Shown here piece after piece: positions 21,725 to 30,200 of a stretch of DNA of 43,262 nt. A model generated the notes under the pieces. That model had not been told where the DNA came from, ran no database searches, and was given only the letters and a program-made list of their open reading frames with translations. Source of the stretch: DASWRT01 sp036403035 (GTDB lineage: Bacteria > Pseudomonadota > Alphaproteobacteria > ATCC43930 > CGMCC-115725); assembly GCA_036403035.1 (NCBI GenBank), contig DASWRT010000209.1, positions 1 through 43,262 on the forward strand. Direction: 5' to 3'. The stretch's first letter is position 1; the number at the start of each line of letters is the position of its first letter. A program made the position numbers and the translations under genes.

Positions 21725-21895
21725 CTAGCCCGGCTGCGTCGTCAGACCGTCGGCGGTCGCTTCGTCCGGGCGGCTGCGCCGCTCGGACGCCTGCTTCGGC
21801 GGCGCCGCGATCATCGACACGTAGCCCAGGGTCACGATGAACGCCATGACGGCACCCAGCACGAGCATCAGATAGGCAAATTCACCGGCGGACAT
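21725..21895 (-). CDS. 56-aa single-pass membrane protein behind an FNR box
   Basis: It begins MSAGEFAYLMLVLGAVMAFI; residues 5-29 form one transmembrane helix, followed by a charged cytosolic tail (APPKQASERRSRPDEATAD). I start at ATG 21895 because GGGAG lies 8 bases upstream and an FNR box is placed correctly for it; the frame opens 24 codons earlier, but those lie across the presumed promoter. It has its own terminator. The size and topology recall small subunits of respiratory oxidases, but I do not recognise the family and assign no function. Confidence 0.75.
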   Translation of the reverse strand: MSAGEFAYLMLVLGAVMAFIVTLGYVSMIAAPPKQASERRSRPDEATADGLTTQPG

Positions 21896-21953
21896 CGGCG
21901 TAACTCCCGTCGTAACGATGGGAGGACGGTATGTCCGCCGGGACCGCCGGACA

Positions 21954-21967
21954 TTGATCTGCATCAA
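21954..21967 (-). promoter_or_regulatory. Perfect FNR/FixK-type box
   Basis: TTGATCTGCATCAA is an exact TTGAT-N4-ATCAA palindrome, the site bound by FNR, Anr and FixK regulators. Its centre is about 65 bases before the ATG of the 56-aa gene. If it sits at -41.5, transcription would start near 21919 with a leader of about 24 bases, so the layout fits a class II activated promoter under low oxygen. The strand is inferred from the gene orientation. Confidence 0.75.
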
Positions 21968-22027
21968 AGTTGCAACGCGCCGGCCGGCACGCCGCGAGGG
22001 CCGGTTACGTCCCCCCGTCCCGGTCGG

Positions 22028-22741
22028 TCAGGCTGCTGCGGCCGCGTCGAGCAGCGCGACGAAGCGGGCGGCGCTCCGGATGTCCTCGGCGAGCGCGGCG
22101 CGGCGGCGGGCAGCCTCCTCGTCCTCGCCCCATTGCTCGATCTGGAACGTCTCGTCGATTTGCGAGGCGGCGAAGGCTTCGCTTGCGTCGATCCGTCCTT
22201 CCAGCAGCGCCAGCGCGATCACCAGCGAGCCGCAGGCCGCGGTCGTGGCCTGGAGCGCCGTCAGCCGCAGCGCGTCGTGGGCCTCGACGGCCGCGGTGAA
22301 GGCGTGCAGCGCCTCCGTGCTCTGCGGCCGCGGCACGACGCCCGACGTTACGGCGAGCGGCGCGTCGAAGCGCAGCATCGCCCAGTCGATCAGCGGCTGC
22401 CATGCCGCTTGCTGCCGCGCGATCAGCTCCGGCGGGTCCGTCGCCCAATAGCACACGAGGTCGGTGCCGGCATATTTCGCAACCTCCTCGACGACCGCCT
22501 CGCGCCGTTTCGCGACGAGGTCGAGCGCGGTGCTGGCGAGCCGCATCAGCGGCATCGTGTGGGGAACGACTTGATCTCCCTGGGCCTGCCACTCCTCGGC
22601 GATCGCGGCGGCGAGCGCCATCGTCGGCAGCGTCATCTCGCCTTTCGCCGGAGTGCGCAGGCGCTTGCCGTCGATCTCGACGGCGAACCCGCCGCCGTCC
22701 GGCAACGCGACGGCGCGGGCTTCCTTGTAGAACCGCTTCAT
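22028..22741 (-). CDS. Atp12-family F1-ATPase assembly chaperone (237 aa)
   Basis: Alphaproteobacterial relative of mitochondrial Atp12, which holds the F1 alpha subunit during assembly. Recognised from FYKEARAVALPDGGGFAVEI, LDGK-like IDGKRLRTPAKGEMTLP, ALAAAIAEEWQAQGDQVVP and the TDLVCYWATDPPELIARQ block, with LVIALALLEGRIDASEAF near the end. The length is normal. It lies 3 bases after the pseudouridine synthase gene, so the two are co-transcribed, a common alphaproteobacterial arrangement. Confidence 0.92.
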   Translation of the reverse strand: MKRFYKEARAVALPDGGGFAVEIDGKRLRTPAKGEMTLPTMALAAAIAEEWQAQGDQVVPHTMPLMRLASTALDLVAKRREAVVEEVAKYAGTDLVCYWATDPPELIARQQAAWQPLIDWAMLRFDAPLAVTSGVVPRPQSTEALHAFTAAVEAHDALRLTALQATTAACGSLVIALALLEGRIDASEAFAASQIDETFQIEQWGEDEEAARRRAALAEDIRSAARFVALLDAAAAA

Positions 22742-22744
22742 TCC

Positions 22745-23767
22745 CTAACCTCTGACCTCCGCCAGTTCGGCGAACGGGTCGTCCTCCGGTTCGGCGTCGA
22801 AGCCGAAGAACCGCCACGTCGCCTTCAAGGCGAGCGGCAGCGGCGCCGCGACGCGCAGCATGCGGCCGCCGCCCTGTGGGTGCGGGATCTCGATCGAGCG
22901 CGCATGGAGATGGAGCCGGTGCCGCCCGCCCGGCGCGGTCCCGTCGAGATGCGCCCCGGCGCCGCCGTACTTGCCGTCGCCGAGGATCGGCGTGCCGATC
23001 GCGGCGCAGTGCGCGCGGAGCTGGTGCGTCCGCCCCGTGACCGGCCACAGCGCGACGAACGCCGCCTTGCCGCCGGCATGCTCCAGCGTCGTGTAGTAGG
23101 TGACGGCGCGCTTCGCGTCCGGCGCGTCCGGCACGACGCGCTCGCGTCCGGCCCCGCCCGCCTTGCCCAGCGGGATGTCGATCCGTCCCTGCCGCGGCTT
23201 CGGCATCCCGACCGTGATCGCCCAATAGACCTTGCGCGTCGTCTTCTCGCGGAACGCGGCGGTGAGCTTCGCGGCGGCGGCGGCGTTCCGCGCCAGCAGC
23301 AGCACGCCGCTCGTGTCCTTATCGAGCCGGTGGACGAGGCGGGGCCGTTCCTTCGCGTCGAAGCGCAGCGCGTCAAGCAGCATGTCGAGATGCCGGTCGG
23401 TGTTCGTGCCGCCCTGGACGGCGAGCCCGGCCGGCTTGTCGAGCGCGATCACGTCGCCGTCGCGGTAGATCACGGCGCCGAGCACCGCCTCGATGTCGCG
23501 CGCCCGCGGCGGCTTGGGCGAGGTTGCGGCGGGCGGCAGCGGATCCGGCGTCGCGTCGCTGGGCGCCAGCGGCGGCACGCGCACGACCTGTCCCGCGGCG
23601 ACGCGGTCGCCGGCCCGTGCCCGCTTGCCGTCGAGCCGGATCTGGCCGGTGCGCAGCAGCTTCTCCAGCCGGATATGGCTGATGCCGGGGAAGTGCCGCT
23701 TGAACCAGCGGTCGAGCCGGATCTCGCCGTCTTCCGGCGCGACCTCAACCGTGCGTACCTCGCTCAT
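22745..23767 (-). CDS. rluC: RluC/RluD-family 23S rRNA pseudouridine synthase (340 aa)
   Basis: Isomerises uridines of 23S rRNA. An N-terminal S4 RNA-binding domain (about 12-65, LRTGQIRLDGKRARAGDRV) is followed by the catalytic domain with HRLDKDTSGVLLLARN (catalytic Asp149) and GRTHQLRAHCAAIGTPILGD. I start at ATG 23767; the frame continues upstream into a palindromic repeat with no similarity to the family. The extra Ala/Pro linker fits RluC more than RluD, but the modified positions cannot be told from sequence alone. Confidence 0.9.
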   Translation of the reverse strand: MSEVRTVEVAPEDGEIRLDRWFKRHFPGISHIRLEKLLRTGQIRLDGKRARAGDRVAAGQVVRVPPLAPSDATPDPLPPAATSPKPPRARDIEAVLGAVIYRDGDVIALDKPAGLAVQGGTNTDRHLDMLLDALRFDAKERPRLVHRLDKDTSGVLLLARNAAAAAKLTAAFREKTTRKVYWAITVGMPKPRQGRIDIPLGKAGGAGRERVVPDAPDAKRAVTYYTTLEHAGGKAAFVALWPVTGRTHQLRAHCAAIGTPILGDGKYGGAGAHLDGTAPGGRHRLHLHARSIEIPHPQGGGRMLRVAAPLPLALKATWRFFGFDAEPEDDPFAELAEVRG

Positions 23768-23884
23768 ACCGGCCCGTCCTGCCCCGCCATCCATCACCGG
23801 GGCACATGTAATGAACGGCGCCGGACGCCACCAGTGCAACGACGACGCAGACGCAGCGGCGGGATGTTTCCGGATGGAAGTCCC

Positions 23885-24007
23885 TTTCACCGCGGAGAGC
23901 GCAGAGAAGACGCAGAGATCCGCAGAGCGATGAACTGCGCGCCTGCGGCGCGCGAAAAACCGGAACTCGGCGTATCTCCGCGGTTCTCTGCGTGCTCTGC
24001 GGTGAAA
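23885..24007. repeat. Palindromic element A (about 123 bp)
   Basis: The ends TTTCACCGCGGAGAGCGCAG and, in reverse complement, TTTCACCGCAGAGCACGCAG match at all but a few positions, so the whole element can fold into a long imperfect hairpin rich in GCAGAG. Its centre contains a smaller stem, GCGCGCC/GGCGCGC. The central 24 bases (23936-23959) recur exactly, inverted, at 32389-32412 in element B. It fills the gap between the sulP stop and the rluC start. Confidence 0.85.
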
Positions 24008-24017
24008 ACTTATTCCT

Positions 24018-25775
24018 TCAGCCTGCCGCGGCGGTCCGCGTCGCCGGCGCGGCGGCAATCTGCTCCCGCGCGATCGCCAGGGCGGCGTCGAAATCGGCCG
24101 CGAAGGTCGCGGCGACGCCCATCTTCGTCAGCGCCCGGCGGGGCTGGTCCTGCACGCCGGAGAGGATCACGTCGATGCCGCGCGCCCGGCATTTGGCGAT
24201 GACGGTGGACAGCGCGTGGACGCCGGACGCGTCGAGCAGCGGCGCCAGCCGCATGCGCAGGATCACGACGCGCGAGCGGTGGGCCCGTTCGAGAATCTCT
24301 TCGAGACGGCTCGCCGCCGCGAAGAAGAGCGGTCCGGTGATCTGGAGCGCCGCGACCCCGTCCGGCACCATGTCCTGCTGCGTCGGCGCGCCCGGCGGCC
24401 GCGGCACGTCGGCGACGTCCTCGCCGGACGACGCCGTGTTGCTCTCGATCGCGACGGCGGCCGACATGCGCTGCGCGAACATGATCGCCGCCAGCACGAC
24501 GCCGACCTGGATCGCGACCGTAAGGTCGACCAGCACGGTCAGCCCGAAGGTCGAGAGCAGCAGCACGCGGTCGCCCCACGGCGCCGCCATCAGGTGCAGG
24601 AACCGGTCGATCTCGCTCATGTTCCAGGCGACCATCACGAGCACCGCGCCGAGGCTGGCGAGCGGCACGTACCGCGCGAGCGGCGCCAGCGCCAGCATGA
24701 ACAGCGCGATGAAAAGCGCGTGGAAGATCCCGGCGAACGGCGTGCGCCCGCCCGACTTCACGTTGGTCGCGGTGCGCGCGATGGCGCCGGTCGCCGGGAT
24801 GCCGCCGAACACGATCGACGCGATGTTGGCGACGCCTTCGGCGACCAGCTCGCAGTTCGAGCGGTGCCGGCCGCCGGTCATGCCGTCGGCGACGACGGCG
24901 CAGAGCAGCGATTCGATGCCGGAGAGGAAGGCGATCGTCGCGGCGCTCGGCAGCAGTTCGACGATCTGCGGCAGCGTGAAGGCGGGCAGGGACGGCGTCG
25001 GCAGCGTCGACGGGATGCCGCCGAACCGCGAGCCGATGGTGTCGATCGGCAGTCCGAGCGCCCAGACCGCGATCGAGCCCGCCACGACGCCGATCAGGAA
25101 GGCCGGCAGCTTCGGCGCGAAGCGGCGGACGGCCAGGATGAGCCCGAGGCTCAGCGCTGCGACCCCGCAACTCGCCGGGTCGGCCTTGCCGATGTTGGCG
25201 AAAATCGCGCCCCATTTCGGCAGGAAGTCGGCGGGCAGCGCATCGACCCGCAGCCCCAGCAGGTCCTTCACCTGGCTAGTGAAGATGATCGCGGCGATGC
25301 CGGCCGTGAAGCCGGTGACGACGGGGTACGGGATGTACTTGATCACCGTGCCGAGCCGCACGAGCCCGGCGGCGATCAGGATCAGCCCGGCGAGGATCGT
25401 CGCGACGGCGAGCCCGTCATACCCGTGCTTCGCCACGATGCCGAAGACGACGACGACGAACGCCCCTGTCGGTCCGCCGATCTGCACGCGGCTGCCGCCC
25501 AGCGCCGAGATCAGGAACCCGGCGACGATCGCGGTGTAGAGCCCGCGCTCCGGCCCCACGCCCGACGCGATCGCCAGCGCCATCGCGAGCGGCAGCGCCA
25601 CGATCGCGACCGTGAGCCCGGCCAGCGCATCGTTCCTCAGCCGGTCGAGCGTGTAGCCCTCGCGCAGCACCGTGACGATCTTCGGCAGGAAGAGCTGCCA
25701 CGCCGCCGGAGCGGCGGGATGGGGCAGCGGGGCGGCGGCCGAAGCGGGGGGTGCAGGAGGTTGCAACGTGCTCAT
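24018..25775 (-). CDS. SulP-family anion transporter with STAS domain (585 aa)
   Basis: Inner-membrane transporter of the SLC26/SulP family; members move sulfate, bicarbonate or dicarboxylates. The Ala/Pro-rich start is followed by the family block LRNDALAGLTVAIVALPLAM, then about twelve hydrophobic segments including GGPTGAFVVVVFGIVAKHGY and AGAIARTATNVKSGG-like GAIARTATNVKSGGRTPFAG. A cytosolic STAS domain occupies about 465-570 (VVILRMRLAPLLDASGVHAL). The ATG at 25775 is chosen from the usual N-terminal spacing; the frame is open further back but antisense to DUF3750. The substrate is unknown. Confidence 0.92.
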   Translation of the reverse strand: MSTLQPPAPPASAAAPLPHPAAPAAWQLFLPKIVTVLREGYTLDRLRNDALAGLTVAIVALPLAMALAIASGVGPERGLYTAIVAGFLISALGGSRVQIGGPTGAFVVVVFGIVAKHGYDGLAVATILAGLILIAAGLVRLGTVIKYIPYPVVTGFTAGIAAIIFTSQVKDLLGLRVDALPADFLPKWGAIFANIGKADPASCGVAALSLGLILAVRRFAPKLPAFLIGVVAGSIAVWALGLPIDTIGSRFGGIPSTLPTPSLPAFTLPQIVELLPSAATIAFLSGIESLLCAVVADGMTGGRHRSNCELVAEGVANIASIVFGGIPATGAIARTATNVKSGGRTPFAGIFHALFIALFMLALAPLARYVPLASLGAVLVMVAWNMSEIDRFLHLMAAPWGDRVLLLSTFGLTVLVDLTVAIQVGVVLAAIMFAQRMSAAVAIESNTASSGEDVADVPRPPGAPTQQDMVPDGVAALQITGPLFFAAASRLEEILERAHRSRVVILRMRLAPLLDASGVHALSTVIAKCRARGIDVILSGVQDQPRRALTKMGVAATFAADFDAALAIAREQIAAAPATRTAAAG

Positions 25776-25934
25776 GGTCCGGGGGCAAATACGGTAAGCT
25801 GTGCCGTAACGTCGCGATGGCGGGCAGGGCAGGCGGAGATGATTAACTGTACGATCATGCAGAAATCCTTCCCGCCGGGCAGTCAGGACATGTCCGTATG
25901 CCGGCAGCGTCCGGCGCCTGTGCCTCCGATTGCC

Positions 25935-26687
25935 ATGCATGCCGAGGGGAGCCGCCCGCGCCGGCACCGCCTCGCCGCCGCCGCTGCCGTCGCGCTGCTG
26001 CTGATCCCCGCGCAAGCCGGGCCGTCGCGCGCCGCGTCGGTGCCCTGGTACGAGGCGCGGCGCGACCCGTCCGGTCAGGCGCCGGACCCCGCGACGACCC
26101 CGGACGCCGTGGTGCAGGTCTACGCCGCCCGCGCGGTCGGCTGGCGCGGCGTCTTCGGCGTCCATACCTGGATCGCGGTGAAGCCCTCCGGCGCGGCCCG
26201 CTTCAGCCGCTACGAAGTGATGGGCTGGGGCGTCGAGCGCGGCGTGCCGACGATCCGCGTCGACCGCACCGGGCCGGACAATTACTGGTTCGGCGCCAAG
26301 CCCGAGCTGATCCTCGACCGGCGCGGCGACGGCGTCGACGCAATGATCGAGAAGGTGCAGGCGGCGGTGAAATCCTATCCCTACCCGGATTTCTACCGGC
26401 TCTGGCCGGGGCCGAACAGCAACACCTTCATGGCCCATATCGGCCGCGAAGTGCCCGAATTGGGCCTGACGCTCCCCGGCAACGCCGTCGGCAAGGACTA
26501 CCTCCCCGGCGGTGCGCTCCTCGCCCGCACGCCGAGCGGCACCGGCTACCAGCTCTCCCTCTTCGGCCTCGCCGGCCTGATGCTCGCGCGGAGCGAGGGC
26601 ATCGAAATGGATCTGCTCGGGCTGACGTTCGGGGTCGGGTTCAAGCGGCCGGCGGTGAAGCTGCCGGGCCTGGGGGACGTGCCTTAA
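25935..26687 (+). CDS. DUF3750-family exported protein (250 aa)
   Basis: A signal sequence is visible: RRHR followed by the hydrophobic LAAAAAVALLLIPAQAGPS and a likely cleavage after SRA. The mature part contains GWRGVFGVHTWIAVKPSG, RYEVMGWGVERGVPTIRVDR, LWPGPNSNTFMAHIGREVPE and LPGNAVGKDYLPGG, the features of the DUF3750 family, whose function is unknown. The start is uncertain: in-frame ATGs at 25839, 25857 and 25890 are also possible, and none has a strong RBS. It is divergent from sulP. Its TAA and the TAA of the opposite-strand rarA remnant share TTAA. Confidence 0.82.
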   Translation: MHAEGSRPRRHRLAAAAAVALLLIPAQAGPSRAASVPWYEARRDPSGQAPDPATTPDAVVQVYAARAVGWRGVFGVHTWIAVKPSGAARFSRYEVMGWGVERGVPTIRVDRTGPDNYWFGAKPELILDRRGDGVDAMIEKVQAAVKSYPYPDFYRLWPGPNSNTFMAHIGREVPELGLTLPGNAVGKDYLPGGALLARTPSGTGYQLSLFGLAGLMLARSEGIEMDLLGLTFGVGFKRPAVKLPGLGDVP

Positions 26688-26853
26688 CCGTCCTCGTTCC
26701 GCTTGCCCGGCTTCCCCCACAATCTCGCCCAAGACTCCAGCCGCTTCCTGATGCCGCGGTCGACCGGCTCGTAGAAGCGGCAGCACGGCATTCGCGGAAA
26801 TCGTTCCGGCCGGGAAAGGTCCCGCGGACATCGCGGCCGTATTCGTAGCCTGA
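26684..26853 (-). pseudogene. Decayed copy of the 3' end of rarA
   Basis: The - strand encodes the last 55 or so residues of RarA in two frames: GYEYGRDVRGTFPGRNDF, then after a shift RMPCCRFYEPVDRGIRKRLE to the stop. Intact rarA (30944-32251) has GYEYDHDAPGAFSGQNYF and EMPRRRFYEPVDRG. Aligned by eye, the remnant has a 4-base deletion near 26795 that breaks the frame and a 12-base in-frame deletion after the VDRG codons. The stop codon of the original is kept. It is a partial duplication or the scar of an older rarA location. Confidence 0.85.
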
Positions 26854-26867
26854 CACGCGTGTGATGT

Positions 26868-26897
26868 CTGACGCGGGAGGTGTCTTTGGCATATACT
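26868..26897 (+). promoter_or_regulatory. Possible promoter of the small winged-helix gene
   Basis: CTGACG (26868-26873) and TATACT (26892-26897) with 18-bp spacing are 4/6 and 5/6 matches to sigma-70 boxes. Transcription would start near 26904, 44 bases before the ATG at 26948. No other support. Confidence 0.35.
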
Positions 26898-26947
26898 TCC
26901 CTACCGGAGGGCAACGCGGAGCGCTGCCGGAAGGCAGCGGCGAGGGC

Positions 26948-27214
26948 ATGTCCCGATCAATGTTCAGCGACGACGACCTGCTGGCCGTGGTTTGCCAAAT
27001 CGGCCTTGGGGCGAATTCGTCGTCCATTCAGCGGCGGCTGAGCGACAGGGCCAATCTGATCTTCGACGCGATTCAGATCGAGACGCGCATCCAGCGGTTG
27101 CGGGATGAAGGGCTGTTGCGGATCGCGCCGAGCGGTTCGGTGCGCTTGACCGCGACGGGAGTGGAGCGTCTGCAATCGCTTCAGCGCGAACCGATGAGGC
27201 CGGCCACCGAATGA
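26948..27214 (+). CDS. Small winged-helix-like protein (88 aa)
   Basis: It starts MSRSMFSDDDLLAVVCQIGL and has a predicted helix-turn-helix stretch (SSIQRRLSDRANLIFDAIQI, then ETRIQRLRDEGLLRI) followed by a beta wing (APSGSVRLTATGVERLQSL), like PadR-type or small MarR-like DNA-binding domains. The frame is open back to 26861, but the possible promoter lies there, so ATG 26948 is preferred. It lies between the rarA remnant and the end of the convergent sensor kinase gene. A repressor role is only inferred from the fold. Confidence 0.55.
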   Translation: MSRSMFSDDDLLAVVCQIGLGANSSSIQRRLSDRANLIFDAIQIETRIQRLRDEGLLRIAPSGSVRLTATGVERLQSLQREPMRPATE

Positions 27215-27268
27215 CCTCATCCGGACGCCCAGAGTTCCGTCATGGTCGGCGCGCCCGCTGGTCCGGCT

Positions 27269-30200
27269 TTACGACCGCCCCTCCGGCCGGCGTAGCGAGA
27301 CGACCCTGCCGTCCGCGCTGCCGCCGCCTCGCGTCTCGGGCAGGGCGCTTCGGATCGCCGCCGCGAGTTCTCCGAGCTTGAACGGCTTGCCGAGGACCGG
27401 GATGCGGTCGAGGACTCCCGCCGCGTCCGGCATCTCGGCATAGCCGGTAATCAGCACGACGGGCAGGCCCGGACGCCGCGCCCGCGCCCGGTCCGCCAGC
27501 TCCAGCCCGGTCATGCCGCGCATCGCGTAATCGGCCAGCAGCAGGTCGATGCGCTCGGCTCCCTCGACGATCGCCATCGCGGCGCGGCCGTCGGCCGCTT
27601 CGAGGACTCGGTAGCCGAGTTCGTCGAGGAGAGTGGCGGCCACCGTCCGCACGTCCTTGTCGTCGTCGACGACGAGGATCGTGGTCCCGGCGCCGTCCGC
27701 GGTCCGCGGCGACGTCGCGAGCGCATGCTCGCCGCCGCCGCTGCCGGGGACGGATCCGAGGCTCTTGGCGCGCGGCAGGTACACGCGGACGGTCGTTCCC
27801 TCGCCGATGCGGCTCTCGATCGTCGCCGTGCCGCCCGACTGCTGGGCGACCCCGTAGACTTGGCTCAGTCCCAGGCCGGACCCCTTGCCGATCTCCTTGG
27901 TCGTGAAGAACGGCTCGAAGGCTTTGCCGGCGACATCCTCGCTCATCCCGGTCCCGGTGTCGGAGACGCTCAGGCAGATATAGTCGGCGCCGGGCGTCAG
28001 CCCGGCCGGCCGGTTCCGTGATCCGGCCGGCACGTTGACCGCCTCGATCAGGAGCTGCCCGCCCAGCGGCATGGCGTCGCGCGCGTTGAGGGCGAGGTTC
28101 AGGAGCACCAGCTCGAACTGGGTCGGATCGACGAGCGTCGGCCATTGCCCCGGTTGCAGCTTCGTCTCGATCCGCACCAGCGGCCCGATCGTCCGCTCCA
28201 GCATCTCTGCCATCGCGGGAACCAGCTCGCCGATCTCGACGCTCTTCGGCTGAAGGTGCTGCTTGCGCGAGAACGCCAGGAGCTGCTCCGTCAGCTTGGC
28301 GCCGCGCTCGGCCGACCGGGTCGCGCGGGCCAGCAGGGTGCGGACGAACTCGTCCTGAACCTTCCCGCGCGCCAGCTCGATGTTGCCGAGAACGGCCGCG
28401 AGCAGATTGTTGAAATCGTGGGCGACGCCGCCGGTGAGCTGGCCCACCGCCTCCATCTTCTGCGCCTGCCGGAGTTGCTCCTCCAGCGCCTCCCGTTCCG
28501 TGAGGTCGCGCGCCGTCATGATGAGGAGACGGTCGTGCTCGCCCGGCGTCTTATCCACGTCCGGCACCGGAACGGCCAGCACGTCGAGCGTGCGGGTCCG
28601 GCCGGCGAGCGTCCGCCGGGCGAGGTAGCGCTGCGACGAGTTGGTCCGGACGCACTCGCGGGCATAGTGCAGGGGAACTTGCGCCTGCTCCGCCCCGAGG
28701 ATGTCCTCGATCGCCCGTCCGATCACCTGTTCCGGCGGCAGTCCGTAGCCGGCCGCGGCTGCCGGATTGACGTCGACGAAGAAGACCCGGCCCTCGGGAG
28801 TGACCCGCTGCAGGCTGAGCCAGTCCGGCGAATTCTCCTGGAAGGCGCGGAGGCGGGCTTGGCTCGCCGACAGCTCGCGCGTCCGTTCCTCGACCCGCTG
28901 CTCCAGCGTTTCGGCGAGATGGACCAGTTCCTCCTCGGCGCGCCGCCGTTCCGCCACTTCCCGCTGCGCGCCCTCGTAAAGCCGCGCATTGTCGATCGCG
29001 ACCGCCGCCTGGGACGCGATGCCGACGATCAGCCGCTCGGCCCGTTCCGTGAAGACGCCCGGTTCGGCGTGTCCGAAGAACAGGCCGCCGATCGTTTCGC
29101 CCGAGCGAGAGATCACCGGCGCGGCGAGATAGCTGCGGACCGGCAGATGTCCCTCGGGCAGACCGTTGTACGGCGCGTTCGCCCCGAACCGGGGATCCTG
29201 CCGGACGTCGGCGATCCGCACGACGCCCTCGCCGCGGAAGGTCGGGCCGAACAGCGCCGTGTTCCGCGGCATCGGGAAGCCGGCGAATGCCGAGCGCGGG
29301 ACGCCGGACAGGGCGTAGAGCGTGTACGATTCGCCGTTCCGGTCGATGCGGTTGTAGAAGAACGCGCCGAACTGGGCCTCGGCCAGCTCGGTGCCGGCAT
29401 CGGTTGCGATCTGTACAAGGCGCTCGAGATCCAGCTCGCCCGCGAGCGCCGCGCCGATACGGTTGAGGATCTCCAGCACGCGCCTCTCCTCGCGCAGGCG
29501 CTGCTCGCTCTCCCGCTGGCTTTCCTCGGCGCGCTCCTGCTGAAGGATGCGCTGCCGCATGATGCCGGCGGCAGCCCGCAACGCCTCGCCGATCTCCTGA
29601 ACCTCGCGCACGCCGGGGAGCGGATCGTCCGGCAACTCGCCGCGACCCAGGGCAAGCGCCGGCGCCGCGAGCGAGCGGACCGGCCGTGAGATGCGGCGAC
29701 CCACCCACATCGCGGCGACGATGCTGGCGACTATCAGCCCGAAGCCGCCGGCTCCCGCGAGCCACACCGAACGGCGAAGCGGCGCATCGACGACCTCACG
29801 CGGTACGCCGATCGACACCGTCCACCCGGAAGAGGCGGAGCGTGCGAGCGTCGTATAGACCGGCGTGCCCTCGCTGGTCTCGTTCGGAAAGAACCATGCT
29901 TCGCCGTCCGATTCGGCAAACCTGGCCTGGATGCCCGGCGACGCCGGCTTGCCGAGAAAGCGGTCGAGGTCGCGTGTTCGCGCTGTCGTGACGGCCTTGC
30001 TGTCGAAGATGGCGGCGTACCATTCCGCCGGCAGGTGCTGGTCGGCGAGCACCTTCGACAGCCGGTCGGGCGTCATCCCCATCGCGAGGACATTCACGAT
30101 GCGGCCGTCGCGGAATACCGGAACTTCGATCGAGATGATCGGCCGCCGCATCACGGCAGCCGTCACGAGGCCGGAGATCTGGGGCTGGCCCGTAGTGAGA

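Noticed and set aside
23885..24007. CRISPR-like array from repeated GCAGAG motifs
   Set aside because: The motifs are arms of one hairpin, not regularly spaced direct repeats with unique spacers; no cas genes are present.
22745..24058. 437-codon version of the pseudouridine synthase
   Set aside because: The extra 97 residues are translated from palindromic element A; the S4 domain begins right after ATG 23767.
21695..24202. 835-codon + strand frame opposite atp12 and rluC
   Set aside because: It spans two conserved - strand genes and a palindromic repeat, and shows no domain; an antisense artefact.
25790..25808. TACGG-N9-CCGTA dyad upstream of sulP as an operator
   Set aside because: Only five bases per arm in a GC-rich divergent gap; chance occurrence is likely and there is no known motif match.
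24018..26831. 937-codon version of the SulP gene
   Set aside because: The first 352 codons run antisense through the conserved DUF3750 gene; the SulP family start lies at 25775.
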